Assembly (NCBI GenBank): GCA_009809945.1 | Contig: WTPW01000715.1 | Span: 270,973 to 334,972 of the forward strand | Reading direction: 5' to 3' | From: Gigaspora margarita | Lineage: Eukaryota > Glomeromycota > Glomeromycetes > Diversisporales > Gigasporaceae | Length of the DNA stretch: 64,000 bases | Part shown: piece by piece, positions 35,533-47,536 of the stretch | Layout: every line of letters starts with the position of its first letter | How positions within the stretch are numbered: the stretch's first letter is position 1 | Notes under the pieces: model-generated | Told to the model about the DNA's origin: nothing | What the model saw: only the letters and a program-made list of their open reading frames with translations | The model's database searches: none | Program-made: the position numbers and the translations under genes

Positions 35533-38500
35533 TGGTTTTTTATGTGATCCAACATGTTAGCATATACTTGTTTTCTTTTCTTCTGAAGTTTTGGTTTTTA
35601 TTATTTTAAATTTTTTATACCAATCATTTTTTTAAGATTTATTTGTAAATTATTACCTTTTATTAAGATATTGATTTTCTATCTTGTATATTTTTTGTTA
35701 AATAATTATTATTTTGCTTTTGATAGTTGTTATAAAGGTAATCATATAGCAAAATAAGGCTATTAATGTTTTTATAGAAGAATATATTGGGAAAGTAAGT
35801 TGAAATTGTTAGATTTTTTTTAGTATTTAAATAAGATTATTTATTTATTTATTTATATTTATATATATATCTTTAATTAATAGGAATGTAACAGAGAGAA
35901 TAAAGTCATATAGAAAGAATAATTACATGTTTTTGGATTCTAGCTACAATAGTATTAAAAACTATATTAGAATTGTAATTAAAAATTAACAAAAATATTC
36001 TAGAACATATGATATGTTGCTCTTAGTTAAATTTATTGAAATTAAAAATATTCTATCAAACCCATATTAGAAGTATTATATTTATTGCTATGAGTTACAT
36101 TTAACAATGCTATTATTTAACTTTGTTATTTTTGATAGTTATAGTATTTGGTAGAGTTAAATTTTTTTGGATTTATATTGTATTATTGTTATCTATAGAT
36201 TATAAAAGAATTTATTTAAAAATTTTAGAAAACTATTATTTGTAATGTGTAGTATATAGATAATGTTTGTTGGTATTATTGTTGATGTTTATTGTAATTG
36301 TATAAAAAAATTATTTAAAGATTATTCTAGTTATAGTATTATAAAGTATATGGTCCAAATTATGCTAGTTTGTTTTAGTATTATTGTTGATATTATTGTG
36401 GTTAGGTTTAATATTAAGTTGATATTTTATTTGTATTTTTTTAAAAAAAATTGTAGAATGTCAATTTTAGGTGAATTAAATATATTGGATTAAGTGAAAT
36501 AAATTGGTAAAGAATTTTTATATCATAATAAATAGTAGTCAATTAGTAATTGTTGTATAATACAGTCATCTCTCTATATAGTCATCTATATATAAACATG
36601 TCATATATAATCACATTTATATTTAGCCCAAACTATGTTTTAATCTATAAAAAAACCTCTATATAAGTACAACCCCTTTATAAGCACGTTTTTTAAAAAA
36701 ATCTACTATGTGCCCAATTGTGTAATTATATCGAGGATAATGGTTGAAAAAATAGAAAACAAAGTTATAAAAAGAATTTTATGATTATTTATATATATGT
36801 TTATATAAATATTTTTAACATGCATGTATATTGTTAATTGATAGTAGAATTACTAAATTATAGCAATTTTTAGCATTTTAATTAAGGCATAGTATTTAAT
36901 TGGTATAAATATTTTATACGATAATGTTACAATATCATAATATTGTAATGCTATAATGTATAATAGCATAATTTATAATTCCACAATGCCTGCAATTTTA
37001 TAATGTCTTATTTGTAAATTTAATTTAGTCAGTAAGTATAAAAGTTATTTACATATTATTTAAAGTGTGAAATAAAAATATTTTATGATTACAAAGAGAA
37101 CTTAAATATGAGAATATGAACATTATAATGAATATGACAAAATGAAATAAAATATCTATAATATAGAGCAATAATATGCTAATGATTGTATGAAATATTT
37201 CAATTTAGAGCTTTTGTATATAACAATAGATTATGTATTAAAAATTTAGAAAAGAGGATTTTAGCTCTTTATTTTTTATGATAATTATGAAAGTTGATAG
37301 TGATGAGTTTAATTATATAAGAGTATATAATCTATATAGTAATTATAACTATTATATATAAAGTAAAAAAATTAGAAAGTTCATGAGTTATTAATTATAC
37401 TTATTGCAAATTATAAATGTATATAAGGTTGTACTCTGGATAATTATATAATAATTCTGATAACCTAAGTTTGTACTGGTTTTAGAATTAGCAAATAGCA
37501 TATTTAGAAAATAAATTTAGAGCTTAAAAAATCTTAGTAAAGTATTTCATATTAGCAAATATATTGAAAATAAGTAAGAATTTTTAAATAGTATTTTTAT
37601 TATATTAAGTTATAAATTAGAAAAATATAATATGATCCTCTAATTTTAAATTTGAAACGCTGCCAAATAAAACTGTAATTGGTTGCTATGCTTCTATTAA
37701 ACTATATAATATATATATGGTAAGAAATTAATTTTTGAAGGTGTTAAACTTATTATTCTTGTGGACTAAATTATGTTGATGTTCTTTTGAAATAAAAATA
37801 AAATGGCCAATACATAATAAGTAAACAAAATTATTATGTATATTTCATTGACAAATGCTTTTCGAAAACTTAGTTTGTAGATAATTATTTTACAGACATG
37901 ATTATTTTGCAAACAATTAATTCAATATATTGTATCAACAATTTTTTTTAATTTGCTACAATTTTAAACCTAAACTAAACTCTAACAACAATAACTAGAA
38001 TTAATTTGCTGTAAAATTAGCTGTTAGTAAAATAACTCTTATAGAACAAACTTGTCCGTGAATTAATCATTTGCTAAATAACTTTGCATGAAATTAATTA
38101 TCTGTGGATTAAGATTTCTGTGAAGTAGTTATTGGTGAGTTTAATGAGACTGAGTGAACCTAATACCATTAAATAAATATTAAATAAAAATTCAATAAAA
38201 TTGAATTAATATATCAAATAAAATTGCAATAAATGCAATTTGAATCTTGATCTGTTAATAATAAAAAGTAGTCTATGTATTCTTTTTCTGTGTTATTTCT
38301 GAATTTATATCAATTTTGAATTGTTATTTTAGAATTGGTCCACTTAACAATTATTAAAAAAAGCAAGCAAAAAAAATTTAGAATAATAATAATAATAAAT
38401 TAATAAATTAAAAAAAATATATATAAGTAAATAAACAGCAAATAAAAATGGATCAATATATGATCACCTAAATATTAAATGCTAGCAAAATTTTTATATA

Positions 38501-39736
38501 TTAAAAGATTAAATTCAAATATTCATATATATTTTAATAAATTTTGCATTTCTCGCGTAGAAATTCAGTTTTTAGCAATATTAGGAATCTGGTCAAGTGT
38601 TCTGTCTAATCCAAATTTAATACAAAAATAATTACCAATAATTTTTTTTAAAAAAAAAACATAAGTTAGCTTTTTTCTAGGTATTTTCATAACTGCCATG
38701 CTCAGCATAGTAGTAGCACAGATAATTTTATAAAATTTTTAATTTTACAAATTTGCATCTCCAAGTTATTTCTATCTTGATTAGATATGTGCAGCTTTTC
38801 TGATACACCAATACAAAAAACCTTAAAGGCATTGCCTTGAATTTCTTGTTATATTGAAGATCAGAATTTTTTTATAATGAATTTCATGAATTACAAAGTC
38901 ATATTCTTGCTAATCAATTAAGTGTTGAAGAAGAAAATACATATAAAAGATGAGAAAGATTGATTCGAATATAATGTATAAAAAAAAATTAAAGCATGTA
39001 ACAATAAAGAATTATCTTTATAAATACTAATGAAAAAGATCAATGCAAATATCAATGTGATTTATTATAATTATTATTATCGTTATTAATAAAATGTGTA
39101 ATTTTTATTGTTGTTATTAATAAATTAAATAATTCTTAATTATTATCAGTATTGTAATCATTTAACAATAATTTCTAAGCAATTAATAAATAAACTATCC
39201 AATGCATACTGTATAGAATATCTACATAGAAAATGATCAAATCGATGGTTTAATCAAATCGTTAATTATATACGCATAAGAATATTAGATCTAAACAATT
39301 ATATCGAGCTGAATTATTGTTAAAGAGTAAGAACTTGCCATTATCGTCATTGGTGATAAAAGATTTTCACCATTTTCTTCATATATAGATAGTGTACATA
39401 ATAAACTTGTAATAGTAATAGAAGATTCTATCGTTGTTACATATTCTTGCAGGTACACTTTTGTGAAACCATTATCATTATCAGGTGAAAATTCTGATCT
39501 TTTATTGCTAAAAAATTTTTATACTAAAGTGCATAAAAACAATGATTAATCACTGATTCTATCGATACTTTTTATACATATTGTATAATTCAATTATTAA
39601 TTGCTAAAAATGATTTATTAACAATCTTATGTTCACAATTAATAATTAGAAATTTCTATCACTAAACATGTAACATAAAAACTTAATGCAATTCAATGGA
39701 TATAAAAATTTAAATAGAAAATACACTACTATAAAG
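35533..39736. other. AT-rich DNA, no intact gene
   Basis: No repeat structure except the TCTATAGTC-type relic at 36560-36700 and no long frame. A short stretch near 38880-38970 (+) reads like decayed coding sequence (FHELQSHILANQLSVEE, then a TGA where Trp would fit), but it is too short to assign. The ATG frame at 36263-36493 is composition-driven. Confidence 0.45.
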
Positions 39737-40321
39737 AGTAGGGCCAAAAGAAGGGTTCTAGAACAAAGTTAACCAAAAGATATCCAAAAACCCTTTCTAG
39801 GCTTGTCTAGATATATGAAATCCTATATCGAATTCAAGCTCTAAATTAGGATAGAGCCAAATCCTATTAACTTACTCTCCTTACTTCTAAATTTGGATTT
39901 CCAATATTAAGAAGTACATAGTCTTTGTTAATGCTCTGGCTATGTTTTTAATCCCAAACAAGATAACAAAAAAATTATGCTATATTGCTTGCCTTTGAAA
40001 TGAGCAGAGAGCACTGAGGACCGAAGCATCCAAGTATGCTTCTCTGTGAGCCCATTCAAACCTACTATGCATACTAAAAAGTGCTAAGTCTCACCTTGCA
40101 AAGGTGAGATTTAGCTATTAGGGATGAGACTTATCCGATCAGAGGTGAGATTTAGCTATTAGGAGTGAGACTTATCTGATTAGGGGTGAGATTTATCTGA
40201 TCAAAGATAAGACTTATTCAATCAGAGGAGAGACTTATCTAAGATAAGACTTATTATATATATCTCAAAGTCTTATTGCTATATTTCACCCATTAGCATT
40301 CAATAAGATCTAGCTTCTGAG
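39737..40321. repeat. Polinton left terminal inverted repeat
   Basis: 585 bp matching the right end in inverted orientation. The inner part (40081-40255) is a tandem array of about 20-bp units alternating GTGAGACTTATCNGATCAGA and GTGAGATTTAGCTATTAGGG. About 60 bp present in the right repeat is missing here. The repeat ends inside the small Cys-rich ORF at 40293-40538. Confidence 0.88.
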
Positions 40322-40538
40322 CTTTATAATGCAATTTATTATAATATTGCATGATGTAATATTCTCTAATATGCTCTGCATACCATCCACAATAAGTAGC
40401 TGTAGGCTTACCACAATCAGTACAAGGATAGCGCTTTTTACATTTCCAATGATGCTAGCAACCTTCTAGACGTATAAAAGTTTTAACACAAATCTTACCA
40501 GAGTTATAAAGGTAATTACAGATATAAAGATTTTTCAT
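40293..40538 (-). pseudogene. Small Cys-rich (zinc-ribbon-like) ORF, one in-frame stop
   Basis: From an ATG at 40538, 81 codons ending in TAA. A single TAG lies after GC at about codon 29, before HHWKCKKRYPCTDCGKP. Cysteines occur as C..C and CTDC-type pairs with nearby His residues, which suggests a metal-binding fold. The last nine codons lie within the left terminal repeat, so the right terminal repeat contains the same 3' end without the rest. Next gene on the same strand is the integrase, about 200 bp away. Function unknown; possibly a small DNA-binding accessory protein of the Polinton. Confidence 0.55.
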
Positions 40539-40742
40539 TTACTATAGAATAGAAGATTTTCTTAATTTATAAAAGGCCAGGAACACCAACTTGAAGCATT
40601 CCAAGAGCATCTTTTATATTATAAAAATATACTAATAAGTGTGATATGTATGTCATAAGCACAGTAATGTGGCACAGTAAATTTAAAAACCAGGAATACC
40701 AACTTGAAGCATTCCACGAGCATCTTTTATATTATAAATTTT

Positions 40743-41809
40743 TTAACTCGTGAGCACCCACTGGGGTGGCAATTCTGCATCATAAAGAATAATTTGAAGC
40801 TCTTCTTTAACAAAAGACCGCTTTGGTCCATTGCTCTCATCATCTTCTAGCAAATATAAGATTGCTGATTTTTTTGCACCAAAGATTCCTTAATATGATA
40901 AATTTGAGGACTTCAATTATAGTCAGTTGCTCTTTTAGGACCTATTTCTAATTCATCCAGTTCAAGTAAATATCTTACTGAGATATTATAAGATAGCTTG
41001 GTCATCAAAGCCCATGAACCTATTGCGTAATTTGAAGATGTTGAAATCATTTGTTTCATTTTTATAGCTTTAGCAGGGTCCATGCCAATTAATCTAGTTA
41101 CTGAATTATTAAGGTTATCAATAATTATAAAAAGCTTTTTAACCCAAGCTCTTGATCTCTTAGATATAGGTAACAATAAATCAGAAGCATCCTGTAAACA
41201 AAACAATTTTTCAGCTAAAGTGTGATTAAATCTTTCAACAATACCTTGGCTTCTATGAGACATGCCAACCTTAATTTTAATATTATATTTTTCTTTTAAT
41301 TCTTTACAATCAGATTTAAATTCAGATCCGGGATCAACTATTAATAATTTAGGCCAAATAAAAGGGCACTTAGAATTACTATAAACTTTCTTAAAGGCCT
41401 TGGCCACAGAATAAGCTGACCTATCAGCTAAAGGAACCGCCCACTTAAATCATGAAGCCACATCTACTATATATAAGCAATATTTATAAGTTATATTATT
41501 AATTCGGTAATGGGGCATATAAAGAATATCAGCTTGATGGCATTCATTAGGAATCTGTATACTATTAAATAAGGCTCTAGGAATAAATCTTGGACAGGGT
41601 TTATGAATCTGATATAAAGCCTGTTTTTCAAGCCAATTACATACCTCATCTATAGAAAAATCATATCCGGCTTTTAAAGAAGCTTCATACAATTTTTTTA
41701 CAGTTCTTTGATAGCCATTAGACTGATAATAAATCTTACGCAAAGCAATAGATATATCTAGTTCACAAACATTTCCAGAATCTATTTGTATTATAGGAAT
41801 AGACAACAT
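40743..41809 (-). pseudogene. Polinton integrase (retroviral-type DDE), disrupted
   Basis: Retroviral-like integrase core. HQADILYMPHYR (first Asp), IVDPGSEFKSDC (second Asp) and SQGIVERFNHTLAEK (Glu) form the DDE triad. A helical N-terminal region (residues 20-90) precedes it. The C-terminal SH3/chromo-like tail, with YHIKESLVQKNQ and, after a one-base shift, GPKRSFVKEELQI and LPPQWVL, ends at 40743. Two in-frame TGAs occur, at the end of the first block (VDVAS*FKW) and at YN*SPQ. The frame is open upstream of the first ATG (41809) for about 20 codons, so the true start may lie further up. It would insert the element into target DNA. It is divergent from the Gag-like gene with only about 110 bp between them. 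Confidence 0.85.
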
Positions 41810-41921
41810 TTTTGAGCTGGCTTGCTCAGCCCTTGATCTATGATCTGCAGGGCAAAATATATTTTAAAAAAAACAGATAACTATCTTTTTTTTTCAAATT
41901 TATGAGAAAAAAAGAAAAAAA
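41810..41921. promoter_or_regulatory. Bidirectional interval between integrase and Gag-like gene
   Basis: The integrase runs left and the Gag-like gene runs right from this 112-bp interval, which holds T-rich and A-rich runs (41868-41920). It must contain or overlap the start signals for both genes if both are native to the element. No specific motif can be named. Confidence 0.35.
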
Positions 41922-44900
41922 ATGAGGGAATGAATCAAGCAATTTAAAGGTGCCTTATTAGCTATACAAGATCAAGTCTACAAATTACAACAGGATCTTG
42001 TCTCAAAAGAGGATTATATTAATTATCTTGAAAAAGAAATCATAATTCGTGATGAAGACCTAGACCCATTGAAATTAGAAATTTTTAATCATAAAAAACA
42101 GTTAGAAAAGACAATCCAAGATTCTATAAATCAAGAGAATTATATAGATTATTTAGAAAAATGGTTAGCAATTTTCCAGGATGAAATAGACAAGCTTAAT
42201 TAAAAAATACTTGTTTTATATAAAAATTCCAATGATACTATAGAAATGGTGCAACCACCAGGATCCTTACAAATATTAACTCTTCCTGAAAATCAAGCCA
42301 ATATCCAGAATCATAGGATTCAATGAGAAATCCATAATATTGGATTATATTTCTGAAGCCCAACTACAATAATACCTACAATAAATGGTATTGAAGATTA
42401 TCTAGATATAATTTCTGATACCAGAAATAGGTTTGAAATATTGGTGCTAGAAATATATCCACAAGCAAATGCTCGAGCATTTAATGCCAAAAATCGAGTA
42501 ACAAATCTGCAGACTCGGCTAACAAATTTGCAAACCCAGTTAGCCAATTTACAGACCCAGTTAGTCAATTTACAAACCCAGTTAGCCACGCTTCAAAATG
42601 ACTATGATCTTCTTCACCAGGCTTATGAGGCCCACAAAACTCAACATAATATATTTAAATCTTGAGAACTTGATAGCTGAATTACAATCTACACACAAAA
42701 AAGGCAGATATCAGAATTGATTCTAGAAAGTTTTGCATTAAGATTCAAGAATAGACAAATCTATCAACAACTACAGGATTGTAATACAGATAGAGCAATC
42801 ACTATGCATCTCTTAAATCTTATAACAAATTGATACAACAAATGGAAAAATAGATGCAGAACTATACAAAATAAGTGGGCAAGTAGAAAACATGGGCCCG
42901 AAATTCAGAACAATTAATTAATAATTTAAATCAACAAATTTTTACGCTACAGAATAACCCACCAAATATACAACGAATAGGAATAGCAGGATACTTACCC
43001 CCAAATTTTAATGGCTATTCCAATGAGGATCCAGAAGAATTTATTGATTCTTTTTACTTATATCTTGTGGCTGTAGGAATTAATGTATTAGCCAGACATG
43101 CCCATAGAGTTCGAGTGCATGGTCTTTTTGAAACATGCCTTAAAGGCGATGCTAAAGATTGGTATAAAAGATCTTTTTGAAGAAAAAATTGGAAATTGAG
43201 AAATTTATTAGATAATACTGGCCAAGCCAATTTAGGTACGACTCAGAAACGAATGGCAGTACAACTTGGAGCATATTTAAGACATGGCGCCATGGGCCAG
43301 GCTGGAAATATTGTTATTCTAGCTCATACAGTATTTGATGGAGACTGGTTTTATGCTAATGGGCGCCCAACAGATCGATTACCCAATGCCCCAAATGCTA
43401 ATGCCGAACAAACTATAGTAGCAGATGAAATCCAACTTGGCCAGGCAATATACTGGCTTAAAACTAACTATCCCACAGTCACTGCAGAAAAACAGTGAAT
43501 GCTCTTTGGTTCAACAGTCCAAAGCAGTGATTCTGTAGATCAATTCTATTCTAAGTTATGTAAACTTGCTAGGCTAGCTGGTATTGATGAACAACAAATT
43601 CGATTACAATTTATTCGTAGCATTTCTCCTGATAATCAGTTAGAAATTTGATGCATTGGAATTAACAGGCCTGTATCAGAATTGCTCACAGAACTCAAAG
43701 AAATTGAAAGATATAAGACAGAGCAATTATCTGGGGCATATCTACAATCAGATAAAACTTATAAAAAAGACAATTATTTAGACAATATGGGTATAACCAA
43801 AACTGAAATCGAAAACTTGATAAAATCTATGATGCTATCTATACAATCTCAACTGATTTCTTCACAACTAACACAACCTATTTCTTCTCAACCATCTCAA
43901 TCCTATAGGCCACAACCCCCAGGAACCTCTCAAATTATACAAGATACAAATAAGGGTAAATTTTTACAATAGTTTCTTGGGGAGATATCAGAATTTGTTC
44001 CTGTTTCCAAGCTCGATTTACTCCCAAAACCAGTAATAAAGAACATTGAAGTTACAGATAGTGATCTCATAGAGGATATGCGTAAACAATTAGAAGACCT
44101 TTATATCAATCAAACTAAAATGGCTAAAGCTATGAAAAGATGTCTAGCAAGCCCAAATCTTCTCATCGCAAGACAAAATCAAAATCTAAAACCAAAAAAA
44201 AAGAAATTATCCAAGCATGTTAATGCCCATATAATTTCAGATGAATCATCTTCAGACTCTAGTGATAGCGAAAATAGTATGATATCTAGTGAAAATGAAC
44301 TTGAAACCAATACCTTGCACGTTCATAGAATGAATCAGAATCTGATTCCTCTGGGACTAGTGAGTTTAGTAATTTAGAAAGCGATTTAGAAGAATACGAA
44401 GTTATTGCCATAAAAAAAAATAATTTTTTCTGATACCAAGAGATCAAAGAAGCACAAAAGTGCTAGGCCAAAAACTTTTAGCAAAAAATCTAGTAATGCT
44501 CCTTCTGATAAAACGAGCAGTAAGGATACAAGGCCACTTAAAATTCCTACAGATAACATTAGCCTAAATGCATTTTTTGCTATTTTACAATTAATGGTTA
44601 ATTCATTTACCCATACACAACCTAAAGAAGTTTCTATTAATGGATATAATATGATTAATACCAAATTCATTGCACTAAAAGATCCTGTTCTAAATCATTT
44701 TACTTCAAATTTCTCAGACAAGGAACAAGAAAAGTTCTGGCATAAAATAACTATGGTATTCTCTCATATCTTGCAACCAATATTAGATCTAATTCGAATA
44801 GCTTCTCAGTAAACAAATATACCACCCCAAACAGCCCCAGAGGGATCACAATCAGAGGCAGAAATTTCATGGCCCAACCCTATAGAAATTAATTTTATTC

Positions 44901-45541
44901 ATAAAATTATTCCTAATGATGTTGCTACTATATGTTGCAAGATTAGCTTGCCATTAGAAAAAATCATACAAGTGCCTTCTGCCATGATAGATAGTGGGGC
45001 AAATTGCTCAGTTATCTCAAAAGGCCTTATAAAACTATTGGGAGCAAAAGTAGATAAAAATAAGAAACCATCCGTTAAATGGCGTAATAATTCCTTAGAG
45101 TCTCCAGGCATATTTTATAACATTTCAGTTACAGTTGGTCAGGGAGAAAATAGTTGTACAATCTCTGAAGACTTTCCAGTCATGGATGATGATAAACCCT
45201 GAATATTATTGGGTACACCTTGACTTGATCGAGCTGGATAGGAGCCTATTGTCAAGCATGAATTCAAGTTAATGCATAAAGATAAGGTAATTACTGTACC
45301 TCTTTCAGTTCATAAGTCCCACTCTTTTCTCATAAATTCGAAAAAAGAAAATTTAACATATCAATTCTGCCTGAGCCGGCCTCAACTTGTGTCAGGGAAG
45401 GTGGGTCAAAAAAAAAAACATATGAGTTATGAAGAACTTAAAAAAAAGTTATTTGATACTCTCAATGCTAAAAAGGTTCTCAATGAGGTATGTAAGAAGT
45501 TTTTATCATTCTATGATGAGCTTGAACTTTTACTTAGCTAG
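41922..45541 (+). pseudogene. Ty3-like Gag plus retropepsin-like protease polyprotein
   Basis: From an ATG at 41922. The N-terminal third is coiled coil with repeated LQTQLANLQ units (42500-42600). A retrotransposon Gag core follows: YLPPNFNGYSNEDPEEFIDS and GDAKDWYK (42990-43170), a long helical part, and a Lys/Ser-rich linker (44190-44320). An aspartic protease domain comes last, with IDSGANCSVIS (44987-45019) and ILLGTP (45203-45220). No reverse transcriptase, RNase H or LTR follows. The frame changes once near 42880 and shifts out and back around 44377-44430. By my count 11 of the 15 in-frame stops are TGA, several at positions where the family has Trp. It probably encoded a capsid-forming Gag processed by its own protease. 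Whether it belongs to the Polinton or is a nested relic is open. Confidence 0.75.
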
Positions 45542-45728
45542 TATATACAGATATTTGGCTATATTTTTTTATCACGAATAGCTTCTTTTTTATAAAATGC
45601 ATTTAGATCCCTACCTTCTTGTGATAAATTACTCGAAGGCAGAATTAGTTTGCTAGCCAAATTTTCTTTTTTCAAATCATGAGCCGGCTCAGGCCTGTCT
45701 TCTCGCAATGCTCCCTTAAAGGGAGCAA

Positions 45729-45983
45729 CTAGATGAACACTTTTTTTTTTTTTCGAGCTCGCAAGAAAAAGAAATTAAATGAATAAATCGGTTGATTCCA
45801 GGCAACCCTATGTTTTTCTTCGCCTCTCCAATTATGATAAATACATTTTTGTGATATGCTATATTTTTCTTTTAGCTCATTCAAAACTTTAGACCTTGGT
45901 CTATCATTATAGCATTGCATAATAAAATCATAATTAGCTAGTGTTAAAGAATGAGCATCACATCTTATGCGTTGCCTAAGCAT
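45729..45983 (-). CDS. Small helix-turn-helix-like protein, hypothetical
   Basis: 84 codons from an ATG at 45983. Residues about 15-55 (LANYDFIMQCYND then SKVLNELKEKYSISQKCIYH) have the pattern of a helix-turn-helix of the resolvase/transposase type, in which a short helix, a KYSIS turn and a recognition helix follow. The C-terminus turns into a Phe/Arg/Lys-rich tail overlapping a TTCGAGCTCGC repeat and may not be genuine. It lies inside the Polinton with no close neighbour in the same strand. A DNA-binding role is inferred from the pattern only. Confidence 0.45.
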   Translation of the reverse strand: MLRQRIRCDAHSLTLANYDFIMQCYNDRPRSKVLNELKEKYSISQKCIYHNWRGEEKHRVAWNQPIYSFNFFFLRARKKKKVFI

Positions 45984-46368
45984 GATAGTATTTTTTTTAT
46001 ATCTAATATATTATTTCAAAATAATTTATTAAATAGAATGCATATATTATATCAGATATACTAGATATATCAGATATACCAAATATATTGGATATACAGG
46101 AAAAAATTTTTAGAAAAAAACTAGATAAATAGAATATATATATTATATTAGATATTCTGAATATACCAAATATACCAATTATACAGGAAAAAAATTTTGG
46201 ATGAGCTGGTGTTTTTTCTCGCAAGCTCAAAAAAACAAAAAAAGTAGAAATAACTTAATAGATAGATTTGCTTCTCTATATATGTTTTTTGAGCTTGCGA
46301 AAAAAAATTATAAATATTTTTATATTTTTAAAATCTACATAGTTAATATTTTCAGAGATTACAACAAA
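45984..46368. repeat. TATATCAGATA-type repeats and CGCAAGCTC motifs
   Basis: 46040-46180 contains degenerate repeats of TATATCAGATATAC/CAAATATACC. CTCGCAAGCTCAAAAAA occurs at 46219 and inverted at 46287. Frames across this stretch are low-complexity and not supported. Confidence 0.5.
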
Positions 46369-46570
46369 TCTTGATTTTATTTTTTATTCTATCCATTAAT
46401 TCTATCCAAGTTTTTAAAGTTATGAGATTTGGTCTAGACACTTCATCTTCTGGGGATGGCGCATGCAATGAAGTGGTCATAAATCTATCTGTTGAGAAAC
46501 TGTTAACTTTTCTAGATCTTGCTATTCAAGCTCTCGTATAGAAGCTCTTTCTGCTAGATCTCTGCTTTCT
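46369..46570 (-). pseudogene. Decayed coding fragment, hypothetical
   Basis: Reverse-strand reading gives ESRDLAERASIRELE, a TAG, then QDLEKLTVSQQ, followed after a frame change by SPEDEVSRPNLITLKTWIEL and a short basic end at a TGA. The amino-acid pattern (acidic, helical) and codon use look like decayed coding sequence of the Polinton. No family recognised. Confidence 0.35.
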
Positions 46571-46861
46571 CATGATAAATCATGAGCTGGCTTAGCCAAA
46601 AAGTAGGTAAACCCCCGCCTTCTCCTGATTTCATCACTCGAAGGCAGAAAATATTTTTTTCAAATATTTTTTTTCTGAATAATCTTTTTTTGAATGAGAA
46701 AAAAGAGAGCTTGTGAAAGTTTTTAAAATATAAAATATTTTGGGGTATTGGATTAGTAGATATATAAAAACAATTTCAGATTTGCCAATCTATTTATAAA
46801 TTATTTAGTATGAGCCAAAAATAAATTGATCTACTATCAATCGTACTTTTTTCTAGCATTT

Positions 46862-47390
46862 TCTTGCAAGCTCAAAAAAAAAATATAATGATAACAAATA
46901 TATTTTAACTATTTATATTTGGCTGGAGCAGGTCATAACTATAATGTCAAAGAAGGCAGGTCCAAATCTGAATCTGAATCTGATATTTTTTGCCAAACTC
47001 AAAACCAGTTTGCTCTTCTATATAATTCTCTATCCAGTCTATAGTCTCTTCTAATGATTTTACTATCTTTTTTAACTTTTTATGCTAGAAATAATATTCA
47101 CTCAGTCTTGCTTGGTGCTTATGTATCTTGTGTACCATTTTTAGTATTATATATAGATATTAAATATATTTTAAAAAAAACTAATTGCCGAGGTGGGACA
47201 CTATTTCACCAGAGTGCAGTATGTGGTGCAGTAACTATATTGAGTAAAGTCTGGACATGGTGTCCAGGATCAACTTAATTGCGCAGAAGAAAGGACACAG
47301 TAGTTACATAATAGTGTGACCCTTTTTTCTCGCAAGCTTGAAAAAAAATATATTGATAACAAATATATTTTAACTATTTATATTTGGCTT
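46862..47390. repeat. Direct repeat pair within the Polinton
   Basis: A block of about 62 bp that starts GCAAGCT and includes TGATAACAAATATATTTTAA and TTTATATTTGGCT occurs at 46866-46925 and again at 47332-47390. Between them, 46945-47075 on the reverse strand reads VKSLEETIDWIENYIEEQTG, a likely remnant of a small coding sequence. Confidence 0.6.
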
Positions 47391-47536
47391 TGAGCAAGTA
47401 TTGTGAGAAGGTGATAGGAATGTTTCAAGTTAGTATATACCTGGTACTGTATCACTTATCTAATTTATGCTAGTAAGCTAGATATGTGGGATGTACATTT
47501 GTTTTGGTACTTCTCTGGGAGCTTGGTCCTGATAGC

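Noticed and set aside
44386..44670. 94-codon reverse-strand frame in the Gag-like region
   Set aside because: Lies opposite the Gag-protease linker, has no domain, and is explained as the shadow of that gene.
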